A stretch of DNA of 64,000 nucleotides from Agreia sp. PsM10 (GTDB lineage: Bacteria; Actinomycetota; Actinomycetes; Actinomycetales; Microbacteriaceae). The notes under the pieces are model-generated. The model was not told the DNA's origin and did no database searches. It was given only the letters and a program-made list of their open reading frames with translations. A program made the position numbers and the translations under genes. Below are positions 42,935 to 51,533 of this stretch, piece after piece; the first letter of the stretch is position 1; each line of letters starts with the position of its first letter. The stretch lies in NCBI RefSeq assembly GCF_030433855.1, contig NZ_JARUXC010000017.1:22471-86470 (forward strand), given 5' to 3'.

Positions 42935-44212
42935 CTAGGTGTTCGGGCGCCCGCCGGCGCGGGTGCGGAGCAGGATCATCAGCGGCACGTTCGCCAACAC
43001 GACGACCCCGGCGATGAGTCCCACCGCGGCCTCCGCGCCGATGACGTCGTAGACGGCGAGTGCGGCGAGAGGGCCCACGACGGCACCCGCGTCGCCGGCC
43101 GTGCGCGTGACCCCGACGACCAGACCGCTCGATCGCGAGGGGAACGCGTCGCTCATCACGACCGACGGAACGACACTGCTGATCGAATTCGCGAGTCCGT
43201 AGCCGACGATGACCAGGGCGTAGACCCAGGGGCCGTCGGCGAGCGGGAAGAGAAGCATCGTGCAGGCCGCGGCGAGCACGCTCGGCGCCAGCACGCCGAG
43301 ACGCGGACCGCGGTCGATGACTCGCCCGATCACGGGCATGGCCGCCAGGGAGACCAGCGTCGCGGCGGCCAGCGCGAGTCCGAGTGTGAACGGAGAGAGA
43401 CCTCCGCCGTCGTATGCCAGCACGGGAATGAGTCCCTGCTCGCCGCCGAAGCGGGCGAAGAACGCGGCGAACGAGCCGAGGGCCAGGGCCGCGATGAGAG
43501 GCCGCAGCGACCCTGCCGGCCGGGCCGGGGCATCCGATCGCACGGGCTCAGCGCTCGGCACCGATTGCCCGGGGGCCGACGACGCCGCCCAGTAGAGCGT
43601 GGCCGGTCTGACGGAGTCCCAGAGCAGGGCGAGCGCGACGGGCGCCGCGGCGACCACGAACACGCCGGCCAGGGGCAGCACGCTCAGGGCCGCGCCGCCG
43701 AGGAAGGCGCCGAGTGCGCCCGCCGACATCTGCACGGCGGTCGCCGTGGCCATCACCCTTCCGCGGCGGTCGGGAGGCGCACCGGACACGAGAACGGCGA
43801 AGCCGATGGTGATGGCCGCCCCTCCGAGCACTCCGGCGACCACGCGGGCCGCGATCAGCGAGGCCGAGTCGGTGCACAACCCGGTGAGCGCCGTCACCGC
43901 GATCAGAAGAATCGTGACGGTGTACAGGAACGGTCGCGGCCTCCACCATAGCAGCACCAGCCCCGCGGGGATGTTCACCAGCGCCCTGCCCAGGCCGAAG
44001 GCGGCGATGATCGGCCCCAGTACGAGGGCCGAGGCACCGAAGTGGTCGACGTAGAGCGGCAGTGCGGGCACGATCGTGCCCCATGTCATCTGCGTCGCTC
44101 CGATCAGCGCGCACACGACGAGCGTCTGCTCGGTGATCGATGGCGTCCGCCGCCGACCTCCACGATCGGCCGGGGCCGACGTCGTCGCCTCGCCGACGGC
44201 GTCGCGGCTCAC
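42935..44212 (-). CDS. MFS transporter in the monooxygenase operon
   Basis: A 425-residue carrier with 12 hydrophobic segments. Seen: WGTIVPALPLYVDHFGASAL in TM1, the loop GAPPDRRGRVMATATAVQMS between TM4 and TM5, and RSSGLVVGVTRTAGDAGAVV. GTG 44212 overlaps the stop of the NtaA-like gene (GTGA), so it is co-translated as the last gene of the nine-gene operon. It could export a product or import a co-substrate. Confidence 0.82.
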   Translation of the reverse strand: MSRDAVGEATTSAPADRGGRRRTPSITEQTLVVCALIGATQMTWGTIVPALPLYVDHFGASALVLGPIIAAFGLGRALVNIPAGLVLLWWRPRPFLYTVTILLIAVTALTGLCTDSASLIAARVVAGVLGGAAITIGFAVLVSGAPPDRRGRVMATATAVQMSAGALGAFLGGAALSVLPLAGVFVVAAAPVALALLWDSVRPATLYWAASSAPGQSVPSAEPVRSDAPARPAGSLRPLIAALALGSFAAFFARFGGEQGLIPVLAYDGGGLSPFTLGLALAAATLVSLAAMPVIGRVIDRGPRLGVLAPSVLAAACTMLLFPLADGPWVYALVIVGYGLANSISSVVPSVVMSDAFPSRSSGLVVGVTRTAGDAGAVVGPLAALAVYDVIGAEAAVGLIAGVVVLANVPLMILLRTRAGGRPNT

Positions 44213-45570
44213 CGGGCCAGGTTCTCGCGCAGGGTGCGGCCGGGATACGCCTCACCCATGGCGCCCCGGCGGCGCAGCTCGGGAACGAGCAGTTCGGTGA
44301 CGTCGGCGTACGACGCGGGCATGCTCAGCGGGTTGCCGATCATGAAACCGCCGCGCGATCCCGTGGCCGCGAAGTTCTCCTCCAGCAGGTCGGCGACCTG
44401 CGACGCCGTGCCGCTGAGCGTGTAGTCGAAGCCGACCGCGTGGCGCCAGCCCCGCTCGAAGAACTCGCTGCGGCTCATCTCGTGGTCGACGCCCAGCTCC
44501 GTGATGAGCTGGCCGACGAACCCCGCCGGAGAGGCGTTCGCCGCGCGGATCGCGTCGGCGAGCTCGCCGAGCACCACGCGCTCGGGCACGGTGGAGAAGT
44601 CGTGGCCCGAGTTGTACGACAGGTAGACGCCGACCGCCTCATCGCCCCAGTACTCGAGCATCTCGAGCTTGCGTGCCGCCGCCTCGTCCTCGCTTCGGCC
44701 GAGCACCAGCTGCGTCGTCCACAGGATTCCCACGTCGGCCGGGTTGCGTCCGTTCGACACGAGCTCGGCGTCGAGGGCCGCGCGGTGCCGCGCCTGGCCG
44801 GCCGCGTTGCCTCCGATGCCGAAGACGAGGTCGGCGAACTTCGCGCTCGTGCGGATGCCTTGAGGCGAGCTTCCGGCCTGCACGAGAACCGGTCTGCCCT
44901 GCGGGCTCGGCACGCTCGTGAGCGGCCCCTGCACGTCGAAGAACTGTCCGTGATGGTCGATGGGGTGCACCTTCGATGGATCCGCGAACCTGCCGGTCTC
45001 GCGATCCATGACGATCGCATCCGGTTCGACGGAATCCCAGAGCCGTTGGCAGACGTCGACGAACTCCTCCATGCGCTCGTACCGCAGCGAGTGCTCGAGC
45101 AGCTGGTCGTAGCCGTAGTTCGCCGCGTCGGCCAGCCGGGTCGAGGCCACGACGTTGAACGCGATTCGGCCGGACGTGACGTGGTCGAGAGAGTTCAGCA
45201 GCCGGGCCACGTAGAACGGATGCATGAACGTCGACGAGTAGGTCAGGCCGAACCCGATGTGCTGCGTCACGGCCGACATCGCGGCGATGAACGGACTCAT
45301 GTCCTGTCGCGGCCACTGCACGCCCCACTCGACGGCGGCGTCCGTCGATCCGCGCCAGGTGTCCGGCAGACCTGTTCCGTCTCCGAAGAAGAGCATGTCG
45401 ATTCCGCCGCGCTCGGCCGTCACGGCGAGCTCCTGGAACATCCTCACGTCGGGGAACGTGCGATTCGTCCACGATCCGGGCCGGGCCCACCGGCCCTCCG
45501 AGTGGGTGAACGAGAGATCGAAGGCGAGATGCATCTTCTGCGGGTCGTCGGCGGGGGCTGCGCTGTTCAT
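44209..45570 (-). CDS. NtaA/SnaA/DszA-type flavin-dependent monooxygenase
   Basis: A 453-residue bacterial-luciferase-like enzyme using reduced FMN and O2. Seen: FDLSFTHSEGRWARPGSW near the N-terminus, the long insertion SVEPDAIVMDRETGRFADPS typical of the NtaA group, VHPIDHHGQFFDVQGPLTSV, and PVLVQAGSSPQGIRTSAKFA, the FMN phosphate region. Related members attack nitrilotriacetate, dibenzothiophene sulfone, dimethyl sulfide or riboflavin; the substrate here is unknown. Reduced flavin is presumably supplied by the reductases upstream. ATG 45570 overlaps the previous stop (ATGA). Confidence 0.88.
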   Translation of the reverse strand: MNSAAPADDPQKMHLAFDLSFTHSEGRWARPGSWTNRTFPDVRMFQELAVTAERGGIDMLFFGDGTGLPDTWRGSTDAAVEWGVQWPRQDMSPFIAAMSAVTQHIGFGLTYSSTFMHPFYVARLLNSLDHVTSGRIAFNVVASTRLADAANYGYDQLLEHSLRYERMEEFVDVCQRLWDSVEPDAIVMDRETGRFADPSKVHPIDHHGQFFDVQGPLTSVPSPQGRPVLVQAGSSPQGIRTSAKFADLVFGIGGNAAGQARHRAALDAELVSNGRNPADVGILWTTQLVLGRSEDEAAARKLEMLEYWGDEAVGVYLSYNSGHDFSTVPERVVLGELADAIRAANASPAGFVGQLITELGVDHEMSRSEFFERGWRHAVGFDYTLSGTASQVADLLEENFAATGSRGGFMIGNPLSMPASYADVTELLVPELRRRGAMGEAYPGRTLRENLAR

Positions 45571-46286
45571 GCGTGACTGGACTCTCGTTCGGTGCTGGTG
45601 CTGGTGCTGGTGCTGGTGCTGGTGCTGGTGCTGGTGCCGGTGTTCGTACTCGTGCGCGCGGCGAGGGCCGCTTCGATGGCGGACACGGTGGTGAGGCGCG
45701 CGACCGAGAGGGCGAGCTGTTCGAGCGCGTTGACGTGGATGCGCACCTCGTAGGCGGCTGTCGCGTCGGCCGGAAGGAGCACGGGATACCCGTTCTGCAT
45801 GGCATCGGTGGCCGTCGCGGCGATGCAGCACTCGGTCGTCAGGCCCGCCACGACCACCCAGTCGATGTGTGCGGAGCGCAGAAGGTCGTCGAGCTCGGTC
45901 TGGTGGAAGCCGCTGTAGTGCTTCTTGAGGATCCGAGGTTCTCCGGCCGCGGGAGACACGCCGTACCACTCGGCCCCGGGAGTGCCGACGATGCAGGGCT
46001 CGTCGGCCGACATCACCGAGGGATCGCCTCCGCGGAGCCAGTTGCTCGAGCCCCACGGCGTGGAGGGATCCGACGCGAGCTCGATCCAGAACACCGGCAT
46101 GCCGGCGGTGCGGGCCGTGTCGACGAGGCGGCCCGTCGCCGCGATCGCCGCGACCAGCGCATCGGATGCGGCGTCGTCGAGGCCGTAATCGGCCAGGTAC
46201 GCCGGGTCGCCGAACGACCGCTGCACGTCGACGACCAGCAGCGCTCCGGCACCCGTGAGGCCGGCGAAGGCCGACGCGCCGGTCAC
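45567..46286 (-). CDS. Isochorismatase-fold hydrolase, RutB-like
   Basis: A 239-residue cysteine hydrolase. Catalytic triad residues are visible: D20 in LLVVDVQRSF, a Lys (121 or 122) in RILKKHYSGF, and Cys 154 in GLTTECCIAATATDAM. Among relatives, RutB hydrolyses ureidoacrylate peracid after RutA opens uracil, and here too it directly follows a RutA-like gene. The C-terminal tail is a run of Thr-Ser pairs from a hexanucleotide repeat. GTG 46286 overlaps the RutA-like stop (GTGA). Confidence 0.85.
   Translation of the reverse strand: MTGASAFAGLTGAGALLVVDVQRSFGDPAYLADYGLDDAASDALVAAIAATGRLVDTARTAGMPVFWIELASDPSTPWGSSNWLRGGDPSVMSADEPCIVGTPGAEWYGVSPAAGEPRILKKHYSGFHQTELDDLLRSAHIDWVVVAGLTTECCIAATATDAMQNGYPVLLPADATAAYEVRIHVNALEQLALSVARLTTVSAIEAALAARTSTNTGTSTSTSTSTSTSTSTERESSHA
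45591..45636. repeat. Hexanucleotide tandem repeat in the hydrolase C-terminus
   Basis: About 7.5 copies of GGTGCT, coding (Thr-Ser)n on the minus strand, about 20 bases before the overlapping start of the next gene. Unit length is a multiple of three, so copy changes keep the frame. Confidence 0.85.
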
Positions 46287-47350
46287 GAGATCGCCGCCGT
46301 CGACTCCTGGGCGCGCAGCCCCGGCAGCACGGTCTCGCCGAACGCGGGAAGATCCGCGTGGTAGTCGGGGAAGATCAGCATGAGCCCGTCGAGCTCGGCA
46401 CCCTCGACCACGGCGTTGATGTGGCTCTGCACGGAGTCGGGAGACCCGACCACGTACGGAGTCTGGAACGCGTCCTTGCCGCTGGCCGACTCCGTCCACG
46501 ATGAGGCGCGGTCGCGTGGCATTCCCCACGACACCCGCATGTTCACGAGGGCTTCGAGATCGACGCCCTCGGAGATCACGTCGACGCGCTTCTGCGCCAG
46601 CGCGTCGGTCTCGTCCATGACCACGGTGAGCATCGCGTACGTCTTGACCTGGCGGCCGAGAGCGGCCGAACGATCGTGCACGTTCCGGGATGCGTCGCGC
46701 AGCTCCTCCATGGTGTCTCCCGAGAGGAAGGCGCCGTCGCTGCGGCGGGCCTGGAAGTCCTGGCCCGCCGGAGACCGGCCCGCGCTGATGACGGTGGGGC
46801 GCACCCGCGGGTGAGGCCGCGACTCCGCATCCTTCAGGGTGAAGAATTCGCCGTCGAGGGTGACCGAGTCCTCCGTCCAGAGCCGGGTCACCGCATCGGT
46901 CCACTCGTCGACCATGCGGTACCGCGCCTCCTTCGACATGTCCGCGTCCCACAGGCCCATCTGCTCGAACTCGTCGGCGTAGGAGCCCGAGACGATGTTC
47001 ATGCCCGCGCGGCCGTTCGAGATCTGGTCGAGGGTGACGAACATCTTCGCCGCGATCGCCGGGTTGTGCACGTTCGCGTGGACCGTCGCCCAGATCTTGA
47101 CCCGCTCGGTGGCCTCGGCGATGCCCGCCATCATCGTCATGGACTCGAGGGACCGACCCCAGTGGTCCGTCGATCCGCCGAAACCACGCCACTTCGCCAT
47201 CGCCATCACGAAGTCGAGGCCGGCCTCCTCGGCCAGGATCGAGGCCTTCCTGTTGTATTCGTAGCTGCCGTCGGGATGCGGAGCAGTCGTGGAGACCAGC
47301 CATCCGCCGTTGCCGATGGGGAGGAAGATTCCGTATTCGCGTGGAGTCAT
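46283..47350 (-). CDS. RutA-like flavin-dependent monooxygenase
   Basis: A 355-residue luciferase-like enzyme strongly resembling the pyrimidine monooxygenase RutA: GIFLPIGNGGWLVSTTAPHP at about 7-26, MAKWRGFGGSTDHWGRSLES, then SNGRAGMNIVSGSYADEFEQ and MGLWDADMSKEARY. RutA uses a flavin peroxide to break an amide C-N bond of uracil. Segments lining the flavin are conserved, but the C-terminal half is less RutA-like, so another cyclic amide is possible. It lies 47 bases after the binding-protein gene and is coupled to the RutB-like gene. Confidence 0.85.
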   Translation of the reverse strand: MTPREYGIFLPIGNGGWLVSTTAPHPDGSYEYNRKASILAEEAGLDFVMAMAKWRGFGGSTDHWGRSLESMTMMAGIAEATERVKIWATVHANVHNPAIAAKMFVTLDQISNGRAGMNIVSGSYADEFEQMGLWDADMSKEARYRMVDEWTDAVTRLWTEDSVTLDGEFFTLKDAESRPHPRVRPTVISAGRSPAGQDFQARRSDGAFLSGDTMEELRDASRNVHDRSAALGRQVKTYAMLTVVMDETDALAQKRVDVISEGVDLEALVNMRVSWGMPRDRASSWTESASGKDAFQTPYVVGSPDSVQSHINAVVEGAELDGLMLIFPDYHADLPAFGETVLPGLRAQESTAAIS

Positions 47351-47397
47351 GGGTGGAACTCTTTCTTGTTCGGTGCGGTGTTCGAGAAGGGCCGGAG

Positions 47398-48492
47398 TTA
47401 CGGCGCCGGCCAGACGAGGGTGGTGCCGTCGTAGATCGCCTCGATGAAGCTGTTGTCGAAGTAGGAGCGCACATCGGCGGGAGCCGTCTTGATCTGCTCG
47501 GTGTCGGTCAGGAACGTTCCCTCGGCGTCGACGTTGTCGAGGTCGATGAGCCCCACAGGGCGGTCTGCGGGCTGGTTGTCGGCGACGATTCCGACCTCCG
47601 TCTTCCAGATCTTCTCGTTGTGGGCGGCGTCGTATCCTTCGCCGGAGAGCGTCGCCGCGTAGTCGACGCATTCCGTGGCGTTGTCGACGCAGTAGTCGTA
47701 GGCGTGCTGGGATGCGCGCAGGAAGTCCTCGACGGCCGTCGGATTGGCGCTCGCGAACTCGGGGTTGGCCGCGATGCTGCCGAGCGATCCCGGAACTCCG
47801 AAGTCGAAGGGGCGCCAGACGGTGACCTTCTCGCCGGCCGCTTCGAGGAGGTTGGGTTCGTTCGAGATGAACCCGGTGAGCGAATCGACCTGACCGCGCG
47901 GAAGGATCGTCGGGTCGTATCCCACGACGACCTGCTGCATCGACGAGACATCGGCCCCGGCGTTGGTCAGCATGGTCGATACCGCGGGTGGCAGGTTGCC
48001 CTTCTGGCCGAGGATCGTGCCGTCGAGCTGGGTGAGGTCGGTGATGTCCGGGTTCGTCATGAGGATCTCGAGGCCCACGTTCGAGTAGGTCGAGACGCCG
48101 AGGATGTCGAGTCCGTTGTCTCGCGCCTGAATCAGGTTCTGCTCGCTCACGCCGGTGAAGGTCACCTGGCCCGACGCGAGGAGCTGGGCGTTCTCACCCG
48201 TGTCGCCCGTTCCCGGCTGGATGGTGACGTCGAGGCACAGGGCGTCGAAGTAGCCGAGCTCGTCGGCCGCGATCACATTGAGGATCGAGGCGGAGGCCTG
48301 GTACTGGTAGCCCGTGAGGAAGGTGATGGGGCCCGCCGCTTTGTTCGTCTCGCAGCGGTCGGCGCTGATCGCGCTTCCCTCCGCGGCAGCGGGCGTGCTC
48401 GATGTCTCGGTGCCGGATGCGCTGCAGCCGGTCACGAGGGTGAGGCCTGCGAGCGACAGAACGGCAAGGGCCAGGGGGGTGCGTTTGGGCAT
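47398..48492 (-). CDS. ABC transporter substrate-binding lipoprotein, NMT1/THI5-like
   Basis: A 364-residue exported lipoprotein. The signal peptide ends in the lipobox LVTGC, with the lipidated Cys at 23. The mature part starts with a Ser/Thr/Ala linker, then ITFLTGYQYQASASILNVIA and ADELGYFDALCLDVTIQP, the first lobe of the NMT1/THI5 fold that binds pyrimidine-type, riboflavin-type or sulfonate ligands in known members. GEGYDAAHNEKIWKTEVGIV lies in the second half. AGGAGA precedes ATG 48492. It feeds the permease and ATPase encoded upstream. Confidence 0.88.
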   Translation of the reverse strand: MPKRTPLALAVLSLAGLTLVTGCSASGTETSSTPAAAEGSAISADRCETNKAAGPITFLTGYQYQASASILNVIAADELGYFDALCLDVTIQPGTGDTGENAQLLASGQVTFTGVSEQNLIQARDNGLDILGVSTYSNVGLEILMTNPDITDLTQLDGTILGQKGNLPPAVSTMLTNAGADVSSMQQVVVGYDPTILPRGQVDSLTGFISNEPNLLEAAGEKVTVWRPFDFGVPGSLGSIAANPEFASANPTAVEDFLRASQHAYDYCVDNATECVDYAATLSGEGYDAAHNEKIWKTEVGIVADNQPADRPVGLIDLDNVDAEGTFLTDTEQIKTAPADVRSYFDNSFIEAIYDGTTLVWPAP

Positions 48493-48557
48493 GGCTGTCT
48501 CCTATGGATGTGGTGTGGGGTGCGGTGCGAAGGGGTGGAGCGGAAGCGGGCGGGGCG

Positions 48558-49463
48558 TCAGCCCCGTGATCCCTGACGCGAGTCGTGCCAGTGCAGGGCG
48601 CGGTTCTCGATCGCCGTGATGATGAGCAGAAGGAGCGAGCCCATCAGCGCGAGGCAGACGATCGCGGCGTAGACCACGGCAAGTCGATTGTTCGACGAGG
48701 CGACGCTGATGACCGTGCCGAGGCCCTCCGCCGCGCCGGGGGCCGCGAGCTCGGCCACGACGGCGCCGATGATCGAGAGCGGGAAGACGATGCGCAGCGC
48801 GTTGAACAGGTAGGGGAGGGCGCTCGGCATGCGCACGTGCCAGAGGGTTTCGAGCCGCGACGCATGGAGGGTCGTGAAGACCTGCAGTACCGCCGGGGAG
48901 ACCGAGCGGAGCCCCGTCGAGACTCCGATGAGGATCGGGAAGAAGCAGATCAGGGCGGTGACGATGAGCTTGGGCTCCGGCCCGAATCCGAAGGCCACGA
49001 CCAGCGCGGGGGCGATGGCGACGAGCGGAGTCACGTTGAGCACGACGGCGACGGGCATGATCGCCCTGCGCGCCAGGGGCAGCTCGGAGACGAGGATGGC
49101 CAGCACGTAGGCCACCACGAAGCCGATGACGAGTCCGATCAGGGCGACCTGCAGGGTGGCCCACGCGTTCTGCAGGTAGAAGAGGGGGTTTCCGGCCAGA
49201 GCCTCGCCCACGGCCGACAGCGGTGGCAGCAGGTAGGGGCTGTCCTTCGCGACGACGGTCCACACGATTCCGAGCCCCACCAGCAGCACGAGAACGGGGG
49301 CCCAGTATGCGGGCTTGAGGAACTGCAGGCGCGACGCGCGCGTTCCGGCGCCGGTCGTCTTCACGGGCAGGGCGACTACCGGGGCAGAGACGGCGGGGTC
49401 GATGCCGTCGGCGGCCGTCCCGTTCGCGCCGGGGGTGTCATGGGTCGTCATCGTGGATGTCAC
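48558..49463 (-). CDS. ABC transporter permease, SsuC/TauC-like
   Basis: A 301-residue membrane component with about six hydrophobic segments after a 50-residue polar start. The EAA coupling loop is VFTTLHASRLETLWHVRMPS at about 190-210, followed by ALPYLFNALRIVFPLSIIGA. Same type as importers for taurine, sulfonates and thiamin precursors. GTG 49463 is chosen for its very strong ribosome site, AGGAGG six bases upstream, which overlaps the ATPase stop region. Confidence 0.88.
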   Translation of the reverse strand: MTSTMTTHDTPGANGTAADGIDPAVSAPVVALPVKTTGAGTRASRLQFLKPAYWAPVLVLLVGLGIVWTVVAKDSPYLLPPLSAVGEALAGNPLFYLQNAWATLQVALIGLVIGFVVAYVLAILVSELPLARRAIMPVAVVLNVTPLVAIAPALVVAFGFGPEPKLIVTALICFFPILIGVSTGLRSVSPAVLQVFTTLHASRLETLWHVRMPSALPYLFNALRIVFPLSIIGAVVAELAAPGAAEGLGTVISVASSNNRLAVVYAAIVCLALMGSLLLLIITAIENRALHWHDSRQGSRG

Positions 49464-49472
49464 CGGGGCCTC

Positions 49473-50327
49473 CTAGGCGGCGCTCGTGATCGGACCCTCG
49501 TGCCACGCCGACTGCAGGTGGTCGCGGATGAGGTCTTCGAAGTGATGGAATTCGGGGGTCTTGAGCATGTCCTGGCTGCGCGGCCGCTCGAGAGTGATGT
49601 CGACCGAGGCCGTGATGCGGCCCGGCCGGGCAGACATCACGAGCACGGTGTCGCTCAGACGAACGGCCTCGGTGACCGAGTGCGTGACGAAGACCACTGT
49701 CGACTTCTGCTCGTCCCAGATGTCGAGCAACTGGCCCTGGATGGCCTCGCGGGTGAACTCGTCGAGGGCCGAGAAGGGCTCGTCCATCAGCAGCACGTCG
49801 GGCTGCAGGCCGAATGCGCGCACGATGGCGGTCCTCTGCTGCATGCCGCCGCTCAACTGAGCCGGCAGCTTGTGCACGGCGTCGCCGAGCCCGACCGCGG
49901 TGAGCAGCGCGCTCATGTCGGGAGCCTCCTTCTCGACGTGCCCGCCGATGCGCTTGCGTCGGCGCTCGGAGCCTCGATTGACCTTGGCCGGGAGGCTGAC
50001 GTTCTGGAGGACGTCGAGCCAGGGGAGCAGGGCGGGAGCCTGCGGTACGAGACCGATCATCTTGGCCGCGCACGCGGCATCCGGGCTCACGCCGAACACG
50101 CTGGCCGTGCCGGCGTCGGGCGTCTCGAGGCCGGCGATCAGCCGGAGCAGCGTGGACTTGCCGCAGCCGGACGGCCCGATGATGCTGACGAATCGGCCTC
50201 GTTCGATCTCGACGTCGACGTTGTTCAGGGCCACCTGCTGAGTGGCGCCCGATCCGTAGATCTTCACCGCGCCCTGGATCGAGATCGAGTCGGGGCGTGC
50301 AGCGGCGGGAGTATTCACCGTGGTCAT
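49473..50327 (-). CDS. ABC transporter ATPase, SsuB/TauB-like
   Basis: A 284-residue ATPase. Walker A GPSGCGKST, Q-loop VPQAPALLPW, signature LSGGMQQR, Walker B VLLMDEPFSALDE and the switch His in VFVTHSVTEAVRLSD are all present. An insertion at about 120-145 (RGSERRRKRIGGHVEKEAP) is unusual for the family. It is five bases after the RutF-like gene. It powers the importer formed with the next two genes. Confidence 0.92.
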   Translation of the reverse strand: MTTVNTPAAARPDSISIQGAVKIYGSGATQQVALNNVDVEIERGRFVSIIGPSGCGKSTLLRLIAGLETPDAGTASVFGVSPDAACAAKMIGLVPQAPALLPWLDVLQNVSLPAKVNRGSERRRKRIGGHVEKEAPDMSALLTAVGLGDAVHKLPAQLSGGMQQRTAIVRAFGLQPDVLLMDEPFSALDEFTREAIQGQLLDIWDEQKSTVVFVTHSVTEAVRLSDTVLVMSARPGRITASVDITLERPRSQDMLKTPEFHHFEDLIRDHLQSAWHEGPITSAA

Positions 50328-50332
50328 TGCGG

Positions 50333-50839
50333 TCAGACCACCTTCCTGAATTCGCGGTTCTGGTAGACGAGGGGATCGCGTGCGGTGCGCAGCACGTCGG
50401 TGACGGCGACGATGATCATGAGGTGATCGCCGACCGTCCAGCGCTCATGCACGCGGCCGACGATGGATGCCTGGGCACCCGTCACGACGGGGACATGGTC
50501 GAAATCCTCATGCAGGGTGACGGCGGCGAACTTGTCGACTCCCTTGGTCGCGAAGTGCCGGGCGATGTCGCCCTGGCCGTCGGCGAGGATGTTCACGGCG
50601 ACCTGGTCGGTCTCGGCGAACGCAGGGTAGCTCTCGGCGGTCTCCGCGAGGAAGACGGCGACGAGGGGCGGCGTGACCGAGACGTTCGTGAAGCTGTTGG
50701 CCGTGAAGCCGTGCGCCGTTCCCTCGACACTCGTGGTGACGAGGGTGACCGAGGTCGCCATGCCGGCCAGAGCCCGCCGCAGTTCTGCGGGGTCGAAGGT
50801 CGAGGCCGGCACTGTCGTGATGGTCTGGGAGTCGGTCAT
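50333..50839 (-). CDS. RutF-like flavin reductase
   Basis: A 168-residue flavin:NAD(P)H reductase of the split-barrel family. Seen: LRRALAGMATSVTLVTTSVE, HGFTANSFTNVSVTPPLVAV as the flavin site, and VNILADGQGDIARHFATKG. It should supply reduced FMN to the monooxygenases of the operon. ATG 50839 overlaps the stop of the MsuE-like gene (ATGA), which favours this start over an upstream frame extension. Confidence 0.9.
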   Translation of the reverse strand: MTDSQTITTVPASTFDPAELRRALAGMATSVTLVTTSVEGTAHGFTANSFTNVSVTPPLVAVFLAETAESYPAFAETDQVAVNILADGQGDIARHFATKGVDKFAAVTLHEDFDHVPVVTGAQASIVGRVHERWTVGDHLMIIVAVTDVLRTARDPLVYQNREFRKVV

Positions 50840-51357
50840 GCCGCCACCCCGCTCGCCGAGAGGAGGGCGCGTCGTGCGTCGATCCACGAGTCGAAGAGAG
50901 CATCCCTGGCCTCGGGGTCTGCGGCCGTCGCGTCGGGCAGGAACAGTCCGCCGCCCGGGCTGATGGCCCCGAGCTCGTCGAGCAACGGCTGCAGGTGGGT
51001 CGACCCGGCGAGGGAGTGCTGCGGTGAGGCGGCGATGGTCAACGGAATCGTGCGGGTCGCGGACAGGGCGTCAGGAGCGTAGCCGTCGAGGAACGCCTTG
51101 AGCAGTCCCGTGTACGAGCCCTTGTAGACGGGGGTGGCGACCACCAGGACACGGGCTGTCGAGAGTGCGCGTCGACGGTCGACCAGCTCGGGGTCGGCGT
51201 AGTCGAGCGCCCGACCGCCGTAGTTCGCGAGGTCGATCGGCGCGGAGACCTCGGCTCCGATGGCCTCGGCGACTTTCTCGACCAGCGCGACCGCAGCGGC
51301 GAAGGTCTTGGAGAGCGGTCGGGGGTTTCCGACGACTCCGGTGACGGTGAATGACAA
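50836..51357 (-). CDS. NADPH-dependent FMN reductase, MsuE/SsuE-like
   Basis: A 173-residue flavodoxin-fold reductase, first gene of the nine-gene operon. GNPRPLSKT near residue 10 binds the FMN phosphate. ARVLVVATPVYKGSYTGLLK and FLDGYAPDAL are typical of the MsuE/SsuE group that feeds sulfonate monooxygenases. The start is TTG 51357: GGGAGG lies four bases upstream and the protein then begins MSFTVTGVVGNP; no ATG is available. A second reductase, RutF-like, follows directly. Confidence 0.87.
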   Translation of the reverse strand: MSFTVTGVVGNPRPLSKTFAAAVALVEKVAEAIGAEVSAPIDLANYGGRALDYADPELVDRRRALSTARVLVVATPVYKGSYTGLLKAFLDGYAPDALSATRTIPLTIAASPQHSLAGSTHLQPLLDELGAISPGGGLFLPDATAADPEARDALFDSWIDARRALLSASGVAA

Positions 51358-51380
51358 CGTGCCTCCCAGGCTCTGGTTGT

Positions 51381-51398
51381 GCCGACGCGGACGTCGGC
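51381..51398. promoter_or_regulatory. Hairpin in the leader of the monooxygenase operon
   Basis: GCCGACG-CGGA-CGTCGGC, a perfect seven-pair stem about 25 bases before the TTG start. It could affect translation or mark an operator. The rest of the leader (51358-51460) shows nothing clear. Confidence 0.4.
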
Positions 51399-51466
51399 CA
51401 GATGAATGGAGAGCGAGCGGGTGAAGTGCCGATGAGGCAGATGGCCCGCGGAGGTCCGTGAGAATC

Positions 51467-51472
51467 ACAGTA
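51467..51472 (-). promoter_or_regulatory. Possible -10 box of the monooxygenase operon
   Basis: TACTGT on the minus strand, which gives a leader of about 100 bases before TTG 51357. Confidence 0.35.
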
Positions 51473-51533
51473 GGGCGATCGTGTTTCGCACCGGGTCGCC
51501 ACACGTTACGCGCGTGTAAATTCGGCGGGTTCG

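Noticed and set aside
39708..42938. A 1076-codon plus-strand open frame opposite the SNF2 helicase
   Set aside because: It mirrors the helicase almost exactly in extent, lacks any domain pattern and has the charged composition of a shadow frame. Its length alone is not evidence in DNA of this GC content.
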